Notes: generated by a model not told the origin, from the letters alone. A stretch of DNA of 64,000 bases from Patescibacteria group bacterium (GCA_023229665.1 JALNYW010000002.1:124001-188000), one strand, 5' to 3'. Shown: positions 33,506 to 42,064, counted from the stretch's first letter. Numbers and translations are program-made.

Positions 33506-33528
33506 TGACCTGGTCTTTGATCAGGTCA
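33506..33528. promoter_or_regulatory. dyad TGACCTG...CAGGTCA
   Basis: A perfect 7-bp inverted repeat with a 9-nt centre, 66 nt before the lipoprotein start. A weak TTGATC/TAGTTT promoter with a 15-nt spacer would overlap it. Either operator or RNA hairpin. Confidence 0.4.
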
Positions 33529-33593
33529 TAACCGTGATAGTTTCGGATCCTGTGACAAACGGGGTCCAGCCCCGGTCTTTGGAGGGTATAGAG

Positions 33594-34724
33594 ATGAAGA
33601 ACCTCAACCTGTGGATGGTGATGGCGGCCGCGGCCTGCGCGGTGATCGTGAGCGGCTGCTTCGCGACCGGTCCCCGTACGGTGACTGGCTGCGACGGCAC
33701 CGCCGACGCCTTCGAGTGCACCGACGAGGTGTGCCCGAGCGGCGGAGGCGCGCTGGTGCACGTTCCCATGCACGAGCGCTGCTCGACCGATGGGACGCGC
33801 TGGTGCGACCCGTCGGCGGCCGGACACGACAGCCGCGGCTGCGTGGGCGTTCCCCCCGTGGAGTGCCCCGGCGGCTGCGCCGACGCCTTCACCTGCACGC
33901 GCGACTTCTGCGACGCCGGCACCTGCCGTCACGTCGCGGACGACACCGCGTGCACGGGCGACTCGGTCTGCCGCGCGCTCGCGGGAGACGGTCCGAGCGG
34001 CTGCTACGCGCCTCCGGTGGAGTGCTCGAGCGGCTGCGACGACGGCGTCGCCTGCACGGTCGACTCGTGCTCGGGCGGTTCCTGCCGCCACTTCGCGGAC
34101 GACACGGCGTGCAGCGCTTCGCAGCGCTGTGACGCCGCGCGCGGCTGCGTCGACCGCACGACCGGCACGTTCGCATGCGTGGACTCGGACGGCGCGAGCC
34201 GCATCGGGTACACCGTGCGCCTCTGCGCCCGCGGCATGAGCGGTGTCCGTACGGTTCCGAATCGCGCAGGGACGACCTACGCGATGACGAGCTCGGCGAT
34301 GCGCGTCTGGACCCTCGGTCCCGATGTGCCCGCCGGCGGCTGCCGCGACTACGATCTCTCCGGCATCCTCGGTGGGATCAACACGCACCCGTTCATCAAC
34401 CAGTGGCGCGTCGACCGCACCGGGGGTCACCCCGAGTGGGATCTCGACATCCTGAACGTGGCGGACTTCCGCTCGTTCGTGGGTCGCAGCGCCGCGAGCG
34501 TGGGCATCGAAGCCTACGTCTGCCAGCGCGCCACCGGCACGTGCGCGGACGGCGAGTGGGTGGAGCTCCCCGAGGAGTTCTACACGATCGCGCCGGACAC
34601 GGTCGGCATGCGGTTCTGGGCCGACGACCCGAACCTGCACCCCGACATCACGGGCGAGGTCGCGATCCGCGCGGTCCTCAACCCCGGCTGCGACGAGACC
34701 GGCGCTCACCCCGCCGACCTCTGA
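33594..34724 (+). CDS. Cys-rich lipoprotein with repeated DGVACTVDSC-type units
   Basis: A 376-residue protein. The signal peptide ends in lipobox VSGC with Cys22 as the lipidation site. Residues about 30-165 hold repeated Cys-rich units such as GCADAFTCTRDFC...CRHVADDTAC and GCDDGVACTVDSC...CRHFADDTAC, a pattern typical of myxobacterial secreted proteins. The C-terminal domain (about 195-376) is beta-rich with scattered Cys. GGAGGG precedes the ATG. Codon use matches the two flanking barrel genes. It is probably a surface partner of the barrels; function unknown. Confidence 0.7.
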   Translation: MKNLNLWMVMAAAACAVIVSGCFATGPRTVTGCDGTADAFECTDEVCPSGGGALVHVPMHERCSTDGTRWCDPSAAGHDSRGCVGVPPVECPGGCADAFTCTRDFCDAGTCRHVADDTACTGDSVCRALAGDGPSGCYAPPVECSSGCDDGVACTVDSCSGGSCRHFADDTACSASQRCDAARGCVDRTTGTFACVDSDGASRIGYTVRLCARGMSGVRTVPNRAGTTYAMTSSAMRVWTLGPDVPAGGCRDYDLSGILGGINTHPFINQWRVDRTGGHPEWDLDILNVADFRSFVGRSAASVGIEAYVCQRATGTCADGEWVELPEEFYTIAPDTVGMRFWADDPNLHPDITGEVAIRAVLNPGCDETGAHPADL

Positions 34725-34727
34725 CAG

Positions 34728-34779
34728 CGCTGACCCGCCAACATCTTCTGCGAAGAAGTTGTGGCGGGTCTTTTTCTTT
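34728..34779 (+). repeat. 52-bp terminator unit, copy 1
   Basis: Identical to 36598-36649. It contains a long imperfect hairpin, arms GACCCGCC/GGCGGGTC outside and CATCTTC/GAAGAAG inside, followed by T5-C-T3. It ends the Cys-rich lipoprotein transcript. Confidence 0.9.
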
Positions 34780-34802
34780 ATAACGATAACTTGGCTTTAT
34801 AG

Positions 34803-34823
34803 AGCCTTTTTTATTTTAAGGCT
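34803..34823. promoter_or_regulatory. dyad AGCCTT...AAGGCT upstream of the second barrel promoter
   Basis: 6-bp arms with a 9-nt T-rich centre, 17 nt before the -35. The arms match those at 31629-31663. Confidence 0.45.
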
Positions 34824-34840
34824 AAGTTGAGCGCTTACGC

Positions 34841-34869
34841 TTGACTTTATTATGAAGATCGGGTAAGTA
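34841..34869 (+). promoter_or_regulatory. promoter TTGACT-17-TAAGTA
   Basis: It gives a leader of about 190 nt before the gene at 35066. The leader starts with a GGAGGAC/GTCCTCC hairpin at 34884-34905. Confidence 0.65.
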
Positions 34870-35065
34870 AACGAGTCACCGTCGGAGGACGTTTTATGGT
34901 CCTCCTTCGGGGGGACCTTGTCTGTTTCTGTGATCGTCCGGCGAATTCGCGTATCTCCTCCGAGCGCGAGGTCGTCGGGCGTTCCCAGAAACGGACCTGC
35001 CCAGCTCCTTGGACAAGTCTATTTCTCAAGAGACGTTCGGAAAAGAAGGAAGAGAGGATAGAGCC

Positions 35066-36592
35066 ATGACCCACCGTATCCAGTTTCTGTTCGCCGCGTG
35101 CGTGATGTTCGCGATCACCCTCATGATGGTCCCGACCGCATCGGCCCAGGACGAGGGCGGTGTGTGCGGGATCGCGGACGTCCAGGCTTGCCTGGATGCC
35201 TGCTCCGCCTACGCCACGGCCCTGTCCGAGGACGACGAGTCCACCGAGGACGAGATCATCGAGCACTGCACCGCGCTTCCGGCGTGCACGGCGGTTTCGA
35301 TGACGGCTGCGCGTCTGCGCAGCGCGGGCACGATCTGCCACAGCGTGTTCGGTCGAACGCGTACGCCCGTGGTCGCGCCTTCGACGGCGCGCACGGGAGA
35401 CCTGCCGGGGTTCTGCATCCTGCCCGACGGCACCGGCGTCGCCGACGAAGGCTCGCGCCGCTGCGGTTGCCCGGCGGGAACCTTCCCGCTGGCGGTCTCG
35501 ACGCATCGTTCGAGCGATCGCTTGCGGTCGCTCGACGTGCCGCGCGGACACAACGTGTTCGTATGCGCGAACCCGATGGCCCTGCGAGGGTCACCTGGTT
35601 CGGTCGAGGAGCGCAGCGATGCGCTCGCGGACGCTGTGGCGGCGCACGACGCGGCGCTGCGCGCCCTGTGTGCGCCGGTCGAAGACGAGGATCTCGTCGC
35701 GGCCTGCGCGCGCGCCCGCTCGGAGTTCCTCGCGCTCGGTTCGAGCGAGGGCCCGGCGGACCTCGGTCCGCTCATCAGTCGGCTCGAGGAGCTCACCGAA
35801 GCGGTCGAGCTGCAGCAGCGCGAGGTCGACCAGTTGGCCGACGAGAGCGTCGCGCACGCGACCGCCATCGACGGCCACACGGACATGATCAGCGCGCTGT
35901 CCAACCGCGTCGACGTCCTCACCGAGTGCATCATGCGCGGCGAGGGCCACCGGGTCTCGTTCACCGAGACCTCGACCGGCGAGACGCACGAGTACGAGTG
36001 CCCGGAGATCCTGACCTCGGCCCGTCGCGAGATCGTCGAGGAGGCCCGTCGTGAGGCGGGACGCGAAGCCCGCGAGGTCGCTCTCCAGAACAACGGAGGC
36101 CGCGCGTTCATCCTGTTCCAGGCCTTCGGGCTCCTGGCGGGACCGGAGGTCCGCTACGGCAACGCCGCCTACGGCTTGCCGTGGGCGGTCGGCGGCGAGC
36201 TCACGCTCGGCATCGGGCTCGGAGGCGCCTGGAACATCCAGGGCGGCCTCGGACTCGGGGCGGCCTTCCCCGACGTCACCGGCGTCACGAACGCCATGGT
36301 CGAGCCGCATCTCGGCTTCGGGGTCATGACCCCGCTCGGATCCGATGTCCACTTCGGCTTCGGATTCGGTGGCCTCGCGACGCTGCGCTTCCTGCCGGAC
36401 GGACGGCTCGCGCACACCATCTACGCGGTCTACCTCGAGGCCACGTTCCGCTTCCTCGCGCAGAGCGAGTGGTCGCCGGTGCTCACCTTGCGTGGGTTCG
36501 GCGGCGTCTCGCCCCGCGAGGTCAGTCCCGGCAACTTCGAGGTCGGCGGGGCCGGTGGAGGCGAGATCCTCATCGGCTTCGGCCACTTCTGA
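35066..36592 (+). CDS. secreted Cys-rich / coiled-coil / beta-barrel-like protein 2
   Basis: 508 residues. The signal peptide is 1-27 (cleavage after ASA). A Cys-containing helical region leads to a long coiled coil at about 235-293 (LEELTEAVELQQREVDQL), then a charged helix (ARREIVEEARREAGREA). From about 345 there are Gly-rich alternating strands, such as AFILFQAFGLLAG and HLGFGVMTPLGSDVHFGFG, ending EILIGFGHF with terminal Phe. The layout equals the protein at 32012, although sequence identity looks low, so they are probably diverged paralogues or functional partners. GAG/CTC codon use; weak AGAGGAT ribosome site. The predicted outer-membrane-type barrel is unexpected for CPR. Confidence 0.7.
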   Translation: MTHRIQFLFAACVMFAITLMMVPTASAQDEGGVCGIADVQACLDACSAYATALSEDDESTEDEIIEHCTALPACTAVSMTAARLRSAGTICHSVFGRTRTPVVAPSTARTGDLPGFCILPDGTGVADEGSRRCGCPAGTFPLAVSTHRSSDRLRSLDVPRGHNVFVCANPMALRGSPGSVEERSDALADAVAAHDAALRALCAPVEDEDLVAACARARSEFLALGSSEGPADLGPLISRLEELTEAVELQQREVDQLADESVAHATAIDGHTDMISALSNRVDVLTECIMRGEGHRVSFTETSTGETHEYECPEILTSARREIVEEARREAGREAREVALQNNGGRAFILFQAFGLLAGPEVRYGNAAYGLPWAVGGELTLGIGLGGAWNIQGGLGLGAAFPDVTGVTNAMVEPHLGFGVMTPLGSDVHFGFGFGGLATLRFLPDGRLAHTIYAVYLEATFRFLAQSEWSPVLTLRGFGGVSPREVSPGNFEVGGAGGGEILIGFGHF

Positions 36593-36597
36593 CGGTA

Positions 36598-36649
36598 CGC
36601 TGACCCGCCAACATCTTCTGCGAAGAAGTTGTGGCGGGTCTTTTTCTTT
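36598..36649 (+). repeat. 52-bp terminator unit, copy 2
   Basis: Exact copy of 34728-34779, ending the second barrel transcript. Confidence 0.9.
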
Positions 36650-36664
36650 TTCCGACTGGCCATA

Positions 36665-36670
36665 TATCCT
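36665..36670 (+). promoter_or_regulatory. -10 box TATCCT, 6 nt before ATG
   Basis: It lies between the terminator of the barrel gene and the holB-like ATG at 36677; same hexamer and spacing as at 60055. Confidence 0.55.
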
Positions 36671-36676
36671 GCCCGC

Positions 36677-37594
36677 ATGCCGGAACGCATCATCGGACAC
36701 GCCTCCGCATTAAAGATGTTGGACCAGGCCGCGTCTCATCCCGCGCCGGGATATCTTTTGCATGGACCGGATGGCATCGGGAAGCGTTTGATCGCCAACT
36801 GGTTTGCCGCGTGTCTCTTATCCGTGGAGGAGCCCGCGCTTGCGGCCCATCCCGACTTCATCCGATTAAAGCGGGAAGATGGGGAGCAGGGGATCGCGGT
36901 CGAAGCGGTGCGCGATTTGCTTGCGCGCATGCACCTCACCTCGGCGGTCGGGGGCCGCAAAGTCGCGCTCATCGAAGAGGCCGACGCATTGAACGAGGCC
37001 GGGACGAACTCATTCTTGAAAGCCGTCGAAGAACCGGATGAACATGCCGCATACATTTTTATTTCCGAACAACCGGAGCGCATGCCGGCGACTTTGCGTT
37101 CGCGTTTGGTATCCGTCGCGCTCATGACGGTTCCGGCCAAAGACATCCGCGCCTGGTTGGGGAGCGAGTTTGATGCCGCGCTTACCGAGCGGGCGGTCGG
37201 CGCAAGCCGTGGCTGTCCCGGCATCGCTAAACGGCTTTTGGAAGATCCGGAAGCCTGGCAAAAAAATGAAGACCTGGCCCGTTCGTTGCTTGTGGTGTTG
37301 CGCGATGGCCCCGAGGGACGGGCGTTGGGGGAATTGGAACGTTTGGCCAAGGCGATGTCCGCATCCGCCGACTCAGCCAAGGCCTGGCGCGGACTCATTT
37401 CGGCCTGTGAGCGTCTCTTGCCCGAGTTTGCGGCGGATCATCCGGAAGCGTTTACGTCTATCGGGCGAGGCCTCGTCTTGGCTCGTCGTTTTACGGGCGG
37501 ATCGCTGTCTCCGCATCTAGGGCTTGAATGGAGCGTGGTTGAGCCGTATTATGATGGGGACATTCCATCCTTTCTCCACCCTTCGTACCTATGA
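36677..37594 (+). CDS. holB: DNA polymerase III delta-prime subunit-like clamp-loader ATPase
   Basis: A 305-residue AAA+ clamp-loader subunit. Walker A is GPDGIGKR (30-37), the sensor region has ADALNEAGTNSFLKAVEEP, and YIFISEQPERMPATLRSR matches the delta-prime signature with the Arg-finger SRL. The four-Cys zinc module of DnaX is absent, which fits delta-prime. Start at 36677 follows from the -10 box 6 nt upstream. The C-terminus overlaps the next lipoprotein gene by an ATGA, so the two are translationally coupled although functionally unrelated. Confidence 0.87.
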   Translation: MPERIIGHASALKMLDQAASHPAPGYLLHGPDGIGKRLIANWFAACLLSVEEPALAAHPDFIRLKREDGEQGIAVEAVRDLLARMHLTSAVGGRKVALIEEADALNEAGTNSFLKAVEEPDEHAAYIFISEQPERMPATLRSRLVSVALMTVPAKDIRAWLGSEFDAALTERAVGASRGCPGIAKRLLEDPEAWQKNEDLARSLLVVLRDGPEGRALGELERLAKAMSASADSAKAWRGLISACERLLPEFAADHPEAFTSIGRGLVLARRFTGGSLSPHLGLEWSVVEPYYDGDIPSFLHPSYL

Positions 37595-38664
37595 TCAATT
37601 TACGTTCCCGTGTTCGGCTGGTCGCCCCGGTCATCGCCCTCGTGCTGCTTGGACAAGGCTGCCTAGGCGGTTCCTCGAATAAAGCGACCGGTCCGGATGG
37701 CGGTATTTTTCGCACGGCGGATGGAGGCGATACCTGGCGCCAGCTGCAGGTCATCAATATCGGATCGAAACGTGCGTCCATCGCCAATATGGGTATCGTG
37801 ACCATGGCCGTTGATCCGCAGGACGTAAACACCTTGTATGCCGGCACCACGGAAAACGGCGTGATTTTCTCAAACGATGGAGGCGAGTCCTGGCAGCCGG
37901 CCACGGGCCTGTCTGTCGGTCGCGTGAATGCCATCGCGGTAGACTCCAAGGCCAAATGCACGGTGTACGCCACGATCGCGAACCAGATCATGAAGACGAC
38001 GACGTGCTCGCGCGACTGGACCCGCATCTATTACGATCCGCGCACCGATAAATCGTTCACGACGTTGGTTTCCGATTGGTATAACCCGAACGTCGTGTAC
38101 GCGGGTACCAATGACGGCGACATTCTCCGTTCCGACAATGCGGGTGAATCCTGGCGCGTCGTGCATCGCGTCGAAGGCGTGCGCGTCAACCAGCTCGTCA
38201 TGGATCCGCGGGACTCCCGCGTGCTGTACGGGGCGACGCAGGGCGCGGGCCTCGTCAAAACCACGGACGGCGGCCAGACCTGGACGTCCATCCGCAAGGA
38301 ATTCGAAGCGTTTGAGAATGCGCGCCGTCCGAATTTGATCGTGCTTGATCCGAGCAATGCGAACCGCGTCTATACCATTTCCAAGTACGGTATTCTGCAA
38401 TCCGACAACGGAGGATCATCCTGGACCGCGCTCAAGCTCCCGACGCCTCCGGGCACGGTCGAGATGAAAGCCATGGCCGTCCATCCGAAAGACGCGAAGC
38501 GCATCGTGTACGCCACCAATAAGGCCGTGATCTGGAGCGTGGATGGCGGGACGACCTGGACCACGAAGAAGCTTCCCACCGCCCGCGGCGCCGCTTTCAT
38601 GCTTTACAACAAAGCGGAAACCCCGGCCTTGTTTCTCGGCGCATCGCCGCCCCCGTCGAACTAA
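37591..38664 (+). CDS. lipoprotein with Asp-box (BNR) beta-propeller
   Basis: A 357-residue protein. The signal peptide ends in lipobox LGQGC with Cys24. At least five Asp-box motifs follow: TADGGDTW, SNDGGESW, SDNAGESW, TTDGGQTW, SDNGGSSW and VDGGTTW, each in a strand context like VVYAGT or VLYGAT. This is the VPS10/YCF48/sialidase-like propeller fold. The catalytic Arg triad and Tyr of sialidases are not recognisable, so a binding role at the cell surface is more likely. It overlaps holB by 4 nt. Confidence 0.82.
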   Translation: MINLRSRVRLVAPVIALVLLGQGCLGGSSNKATGPDGGIFRTADGGDTWRQLQVINIGSKRASIANMGIVTMAVDPQDVNTLYAGTTENGVIFSNDGGESWQPATGLSVGRVNAIAVDSKAKCTVYATIANQIMKTTTCSRDWTRIYYDPRTDKSFTTLVSDWYNPNVVYAGTNDGDILRSDNAGESWRVVHRVEGVRVNQLVMDPRDSRVLYGATQGAGLVKTTDGGQTWTSIRKEFEAFENARRPNLIVLDPSNANRVYTISKYGILQSDNGGSSWTALKLPTPPGTVEMKAMAVHPKDAKRIVYATNKAVIWSVDGGTTWTTKKLPTARGAAFMLYNKAETPALFLGASPPPSN

Positions 38665-38676
38665 AAAAATCCAACC

Positions 38677-38707
38677 AAAAAAGCCGTCCAGCCAGGGCGG
38701 CTTTTTT
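38677..38707 (+). terminator. terminator after the Asp-box lipoprotein
   Basis: AAGCCGTCC/GGGCGGCTT stem between A-rich and T6 tracts. Confidence 0.85.
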
Positions 38708-38718
38708 CGTAGCCTTAC

Positions 38719-38747
38719 TTGATTGTTGGGCTTTGGCGTGGCATATT
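38719..38747 (+). promoter_or_regulatory. promoter TTGATT-17-CATATT for frr
   Basis: Predicted +1 about 5 nt before the frr ATG, so the leader is almost absent. Confidence 0.55.
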
Positions 38748-38758
38748 CGCCAGCGACT

Positions 38759-39310
38759 ATGAACCGCATTGATGAACACAAAGGTGAATTCCAGGCCGTG
38801 ATTGACCACTTCCACAAGGAGTTGTCCGGTTTGCGTACGGGGCGCGCATCCGCCGCCTTGGTTGAGAATATCCGCGTCGAAGCGTATGGCCAGACCATGG
38901 ACCTGAAATCCATGGCGAATATCTCGACGCCGGACGCGAAAACCGTCCAAATCGAACCGTGGGACAAGGGCGTGGTGAAGGATATTGAAAAGGCCCTGGT
39001 GGATGCCTCGCTTGGGATGCAGCCGAATGTGGCCGGTTCCACCATCCGTCTCGCGATGCCGCCCATGACGGAAGAGAACCGCAAGAACATGGCCAAGGTG
39101 CTCCACCAAAAGGAAGAGCAGGCGAAAATCGGGATGCGGAACGTGCGTGAAAAAATTAAGACGGCCATCCAGAACGATGAAAAGGAAAAAGTGATCGCCG
39201 AAGATGAAAAGCGCCGCCAGCTCGAACAGCTCGACAAGGTCGTCGCCGAATGGAACGGGAAAGTCGAGACCATTACGACGGAAAAGGAGAAGGAAATCAT
39301 GACCGTCTAG
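38759..39310 (+). CDS. frr: ribosome recycling factor
   Basis: A 183-residue RRF of normal size that splits post-termination ribosomes with EF-G. Signature segments are ELSGLRTGRASAALVENIRVE, NISTPDAKTVQIEPWDK, GMQPNVAGSTIRLAMPPMTEENR and the C-terminal helix with NVREKIKTAIQ. It is followed 4 nt later by the glycyl-tRNA synthetase gene, forming a translation operon. Confidence 0.97.
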   Translation: MNRIDEHKGEFQAVIDHFHKELSGLRTGRASAALVENIRVEAYGQTMDLKSMANISTPDAKTVQIEPWDKGVVKDIEKALVDASLGMQPNVAGSTIRLAMPPMTEENRKNMAKVLHQKEEQAKIGMRNVREKIKTAIQNDEKEKVIAEDEKRRQLEQLDKVVAEWNGKVETITTEKEKEIMTV

Positions 39311-39314
39311 CGCT

Positions 39315-40706
39315 ATGGCCATCTCCAACGAGAAAAAAATGGATTTGCTGCTGTCGCTGTGTAAGCGACGCGGTTTTGTCTATCCGGATTCGGACATTTA
39401 CGGCGGCTTTGCCAATGCGTGGGACTACGGCCCGTATGGCACGGAATTGAAAAACAATATCCGCGACGCTTGGTGGAAGCTGTTCGTCCATGGCCGTGAG
39501 GATATGGTGGGTATCGACACGCCGGTCATCCAGCATCCCAAGGTGTGGGAGACGTCCGGCCATGTGGCCGGGTTCAGTGATCCGCTCGTCGAGGATAAAA
39601 AGACGCACAAGCGCTATCGCCTCGACCATTTGCTGGAAGAAGCGGGCGTGAATATCACGGGCATGTCGTTTGAGCAGATGGCGTCTGAGATGGTGGCTCA
39701 CAAGATCAAATCCCCGGACGGGAATCCGTTGGCCGAGCCGAAGCAATTCAACTTGATGTTCAAAACCGGCGTCGGCGTGACCGAGGACACGGCCTCCGTA
39801 GCCTATCTGCGTCCGGAAACCGCCGCCGGCATGTTTACCGCCTGGAAAAACGTGCGCGACACCATGCGCAAGAAATTGCCGTTCGGCATCGCCCAGGTGG
39901 GTCGCGTCTTCCGTAACGAAATCACGCCGGGAAATTTCATTTTCCGTACGCGTGAGTTCGAACAGATGGAAATCGAGTATTTTGTGAAACCGGACGAAGC
40001 CGCCGCCGCCTTTGACATGTGGCTCGAGCAGCAGAAATTCTGGGTACACGAAGTCCTGAAGATCAAAAAGGAAAACGTGGTCTATCGTGAAATTCCGGAT
40101 GCCGACCGCGCATTCTATTCCAAGCGTTCCATTGATACGGAATACCAATACCCGTTCGGCCAGAAGGAATTGTACGGCCTCGCCAACCGCACGGATTACG
40201 ACCTGTCCCGCCACCAGGAAGCTTCGGGCGAGGATTTGCGCTGGCTCGACCAGGAAAGCGGAGAGCGTTACATCCCATTCGTGATCGAACCGACGTGGGG
40301 GCTCACGCGCACCGTATTGGCCGTCTTGTGCGAACACCTCGACATCGACGAAGCTGATACCTCTGAAGGGGAGAGCGAGCCGCGCATGGTTTTGCGCCTG
40401 CCGCCGCGCCTCGCGCCGGTCAAAGCCGCCATTTTGCCGCTCCAGAAGAAAGATGGCTTGTCCGAACTCGGTCGTGAATTTGCCCAAAAGGTGCGTGCCA
40501 CCGGTCTCACCGTCGAATATGACGAAGGCGGCTCCATCGGCAAGCGCTACCGCCGCCAGGATGAGATCGGAACGCCGTTTTGCTTCACTCTCGACTATCA
40601 AACAAAGGAAGACGGTACCGTTACCGTTCGTGATCGTGACGCCATGACCCAGGAGCGCATCAAGATGGAAGACGTTCCGGCGTGGATCCAGTCAAAATTG
40701 GTCTAA
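39315..40706 (+). CDS. glyQS: glycyl-tRNA synthetase, alpha2 type
   Basis: A 463-residue class II synthetase. It opens with MDLLLSLCKRRGFVYPDSDIY and DYGPYGTELKNNIRDAWW, and has motif 1 near VIQHPKVWETSGHV, motif 2 QVGRVFRNEITPGNFIFRTRE, and motif 3 with WGLTRTVLAVL. The C-terminal anticodon domain (LPPRLAPVKAAILPL) ends at IQSKLV. The homodimeric (eukaryote/Gram-positive-type) form is used here and not the alpha2-beta2 GlyQ/GlyS form. It charges the tRNA-Gly family, including the gene at 2999. Confidence 0.96.
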   Translation: MAISNEKKMDLLLSLCKRRGFVYPDSDIYGGFANAWDYGPYGTELKNNIRDAWWKLFVHGREDMVGIDTPVIQHPKVWETSGHVAGFSDPLVEDKKTHKRYRLDHLLEEAGVNITGMSFEQMASEMVAHKIKSPDGNPLAEPKQFNLMFKTGVGVTEDTASVAYLRPETAAGMFTAWKNVRDTMRKKLPFGIAQVGRVFRNEITPGNFIFRTREFEQMEIEYFVKPDEAAAAFDMWLEQQKFWVHEVLKIKKENVVYREIPDADRAFYSKRSIDTEYQYPFGQKELYGLANRTDYDLSRHQEASGEDLRWLDQESGERYIPFVIEPTWGLTRTVLAVLCEHLDIDEADTSEGESEPRMVLRLPPRLAPVKAAILPLQKKDGLSELGREFAQKVRATGLTVEYDEGGSIGKRYRRQDEIGTPFCFTLDYQTKEDGTVTVRDRDAMTQERIKMEDVPAWIQSKLV

Positions 40707-40710
40707 ATTC

Positions 40711-40737
40711 AAAGACGGCCCCAAGGGGCCGTCTTTC
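40711..40737 (+). terminator. terminator of frr-glyQS
   Basis: AAAGACGGCCC/GGGCCGTCTTT stem. It directly precedes the -10 box of the next gene. Confidence 0.8.
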
Positions 40738-40740
40738 GGT

Positions 40741-40746
40741 TATACT
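40741..40746 (+). promoter_or_regulatory. -10 box TATACT, 7 nt before ATG
   Basis: Sets the start of the M16 peptidase at 40754; the -35 position falls inside the upstream terminator stem. Confidence 0.6.
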
Positions 40747-40753
40747 CTGCCGT

Positions 40754-42034
40754 ATGAAACCCATTTCCCGAGACCTATCGAATGGCATGCGCGCCATTGT
40801 CGTCCCCATGAAGGGCGCGGAATCCATGACGATCATGGTGTTCGTGCGCGTCGGTTCGCGTTATGAATCCAAGGAAATCAATGGCGCTTCGCATTTCATC
40901 GAGCATTTAATGTTCAAAGGCACCAAGCGCCGCCCCGATTCGCAAATGATTTCCAAAGAGCTGGACCGCTATGGCGCCGACTACAACGCCTTCACATCAA
41001 AAGACCTGACGGCGTATTACATCAAGATGGATGCGGCGAAGACCGAGCTTGCCGCCGATATGTTGCATGACATGCTCTTCCACTCGAAATACGATCCGAA
41101 AGAAATCGACCGTGAGCGCAATGTCATCCTCGAAGAAATTAACATGTACGAAGACAATCCCCGGATGCACATCGAGGATTTGATCGAGAGTTCGCTGTTT
41201 CCCGATTCGACGCTTGGATGGAATATCGCCGGACCGCGCGAGGTCATCCGGACCGTAAGCCCCAAGCAGCTTATTGAATACCGCGACGCGTATTACATCC
41301 CCTCACGCATGTGCGTGGCCGTTTCCGGCAAAATCACTCCGGATATTTGGAAGATTTTGGAAAAAACCTTCGGAAAAGTGAAGCAGCCGGCCAAACCCAA
41401 GGACAAGCCGTTCACGCCGTTCATCACGCCGGCGAAGTTGACGCACCCGCTTTCGTACCAGGACAAAAATACCGAGCAAGTGCAGCTCGCCATGTCCTTC
41501 CACGGACTACCGCTCGGGGATGAGCGTCTTCCGGCGGCGAATATTCTCGGCACGATTTTGGGCGGCACCATGTCTTCGCGCCTATTTATCGAAGTGCGTG
41601 AGAAGCGGGGACTGTGCTATTCGATCCAGGCCAGCCACCAGGCGATGGAAGACACGGGACTGTTTCAAGTCATGGCCGGTCTCGATAAAAAACGCGTGGA
41701 TGAGGCGGTGCGCGTGATCTGGGCCGAGCTTCGGAAGACCGCCGAGAAGGCGATCAGCGCCGATGAATTGCGCCGCGCCAAAGACCATATCCGCGGCAAG
41801 CTGACGCTCGCGTTTGAAGATTCTTCGACCTATGCGGATTGGTATGGCCGCCAGTGGATTTTCCAACGCAAGCAAGAATCGCCCGAGCAACGCCTGAAGA
41901 AATTGGAAACGGTGACTTCAAAGCAGGTCCGCGCCTTGGCGGAAGAGATTTTCCGGTACGAACATATGGCCAGCGCCGTGATTGGGCCATTTGGAGCCAA
42001 AAAGAACGCGGAAAAGCTCTTTACCCTTGCCTGA
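40754..42034 (+). CDS. M16-family zinc metallopeptidase
   Basis: A 426-residue pitrilysin/processing-peptidase-like protein. The inverted zinc motif HFIEH is at 47-51 with the third ligand Glu128 in RNVILEEINMYED, exactly the HxxEH-x76-E spacing, so it should be active. The second half (KREKRGLCYSIQ-like EVREKRGLCYSIQASH) is the inactive M16 C-terminal domain. No signal peptide is seen, so a cytosolic peptidase of small peptides is likely. A longer upstream frame is rejected because the -10 box lies 7 nt before ATG 40754. Confidence 0.93.
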   Translation: MKPISRDLSNGMRAIVVPMKGAESMTIMVFVRVGSRYESKEINGASHFIEHLMFKGTKRRPDSQMISKELDRYGADYNAFTSKDLTAYYIKMDAAKTELAADMLHDMLFHSKYDPKEIDRERNVILEEINMYEDNPRMHIEDLIESSLFPDSTLGWNIAGPREVIRTVSPKQLIEYRDAYYIPSRMCVAVSGKITPDIWKILEKTFGKVKQPAKPKDKPFTPFITPAKLTHPLSYQDKNTEQVQLAMSFHGLPLGDERLPAANILGTILGGTMSSRLFIEVREKRGLCYSIQASHQAMEDTGLFQVMAGLDKKRVDEAVRVIWAELRKTAEKAISADELRRAKDHIRGKLTLAFEDSSTYADWYGRQWIFQRKQESPEQRLKKLETVTSKQVRALAEEIFRYEHMASAVIGPFGAKKNAEKLFTLA

Positions 42035-42064
42035 TTGGGCGATTTGCGGTAGGAATACGCGCGT

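Noticed and set aside
34725..35065. A gene in the 341-bp gap before the second barrel protein
   Set aside because: Only the terminator repeat, the dyad, the promoter and a leader with one clear hairpin are seen; no frame has start signals.
31988..36700. Long minus-strand frames opposite the barrel and lipoprotein genes
   Set aside because: Arg/Ala/Gly-rich shadows without start signals; the plus strand shows signal peptides, ribosome sites, promoters and terminators.
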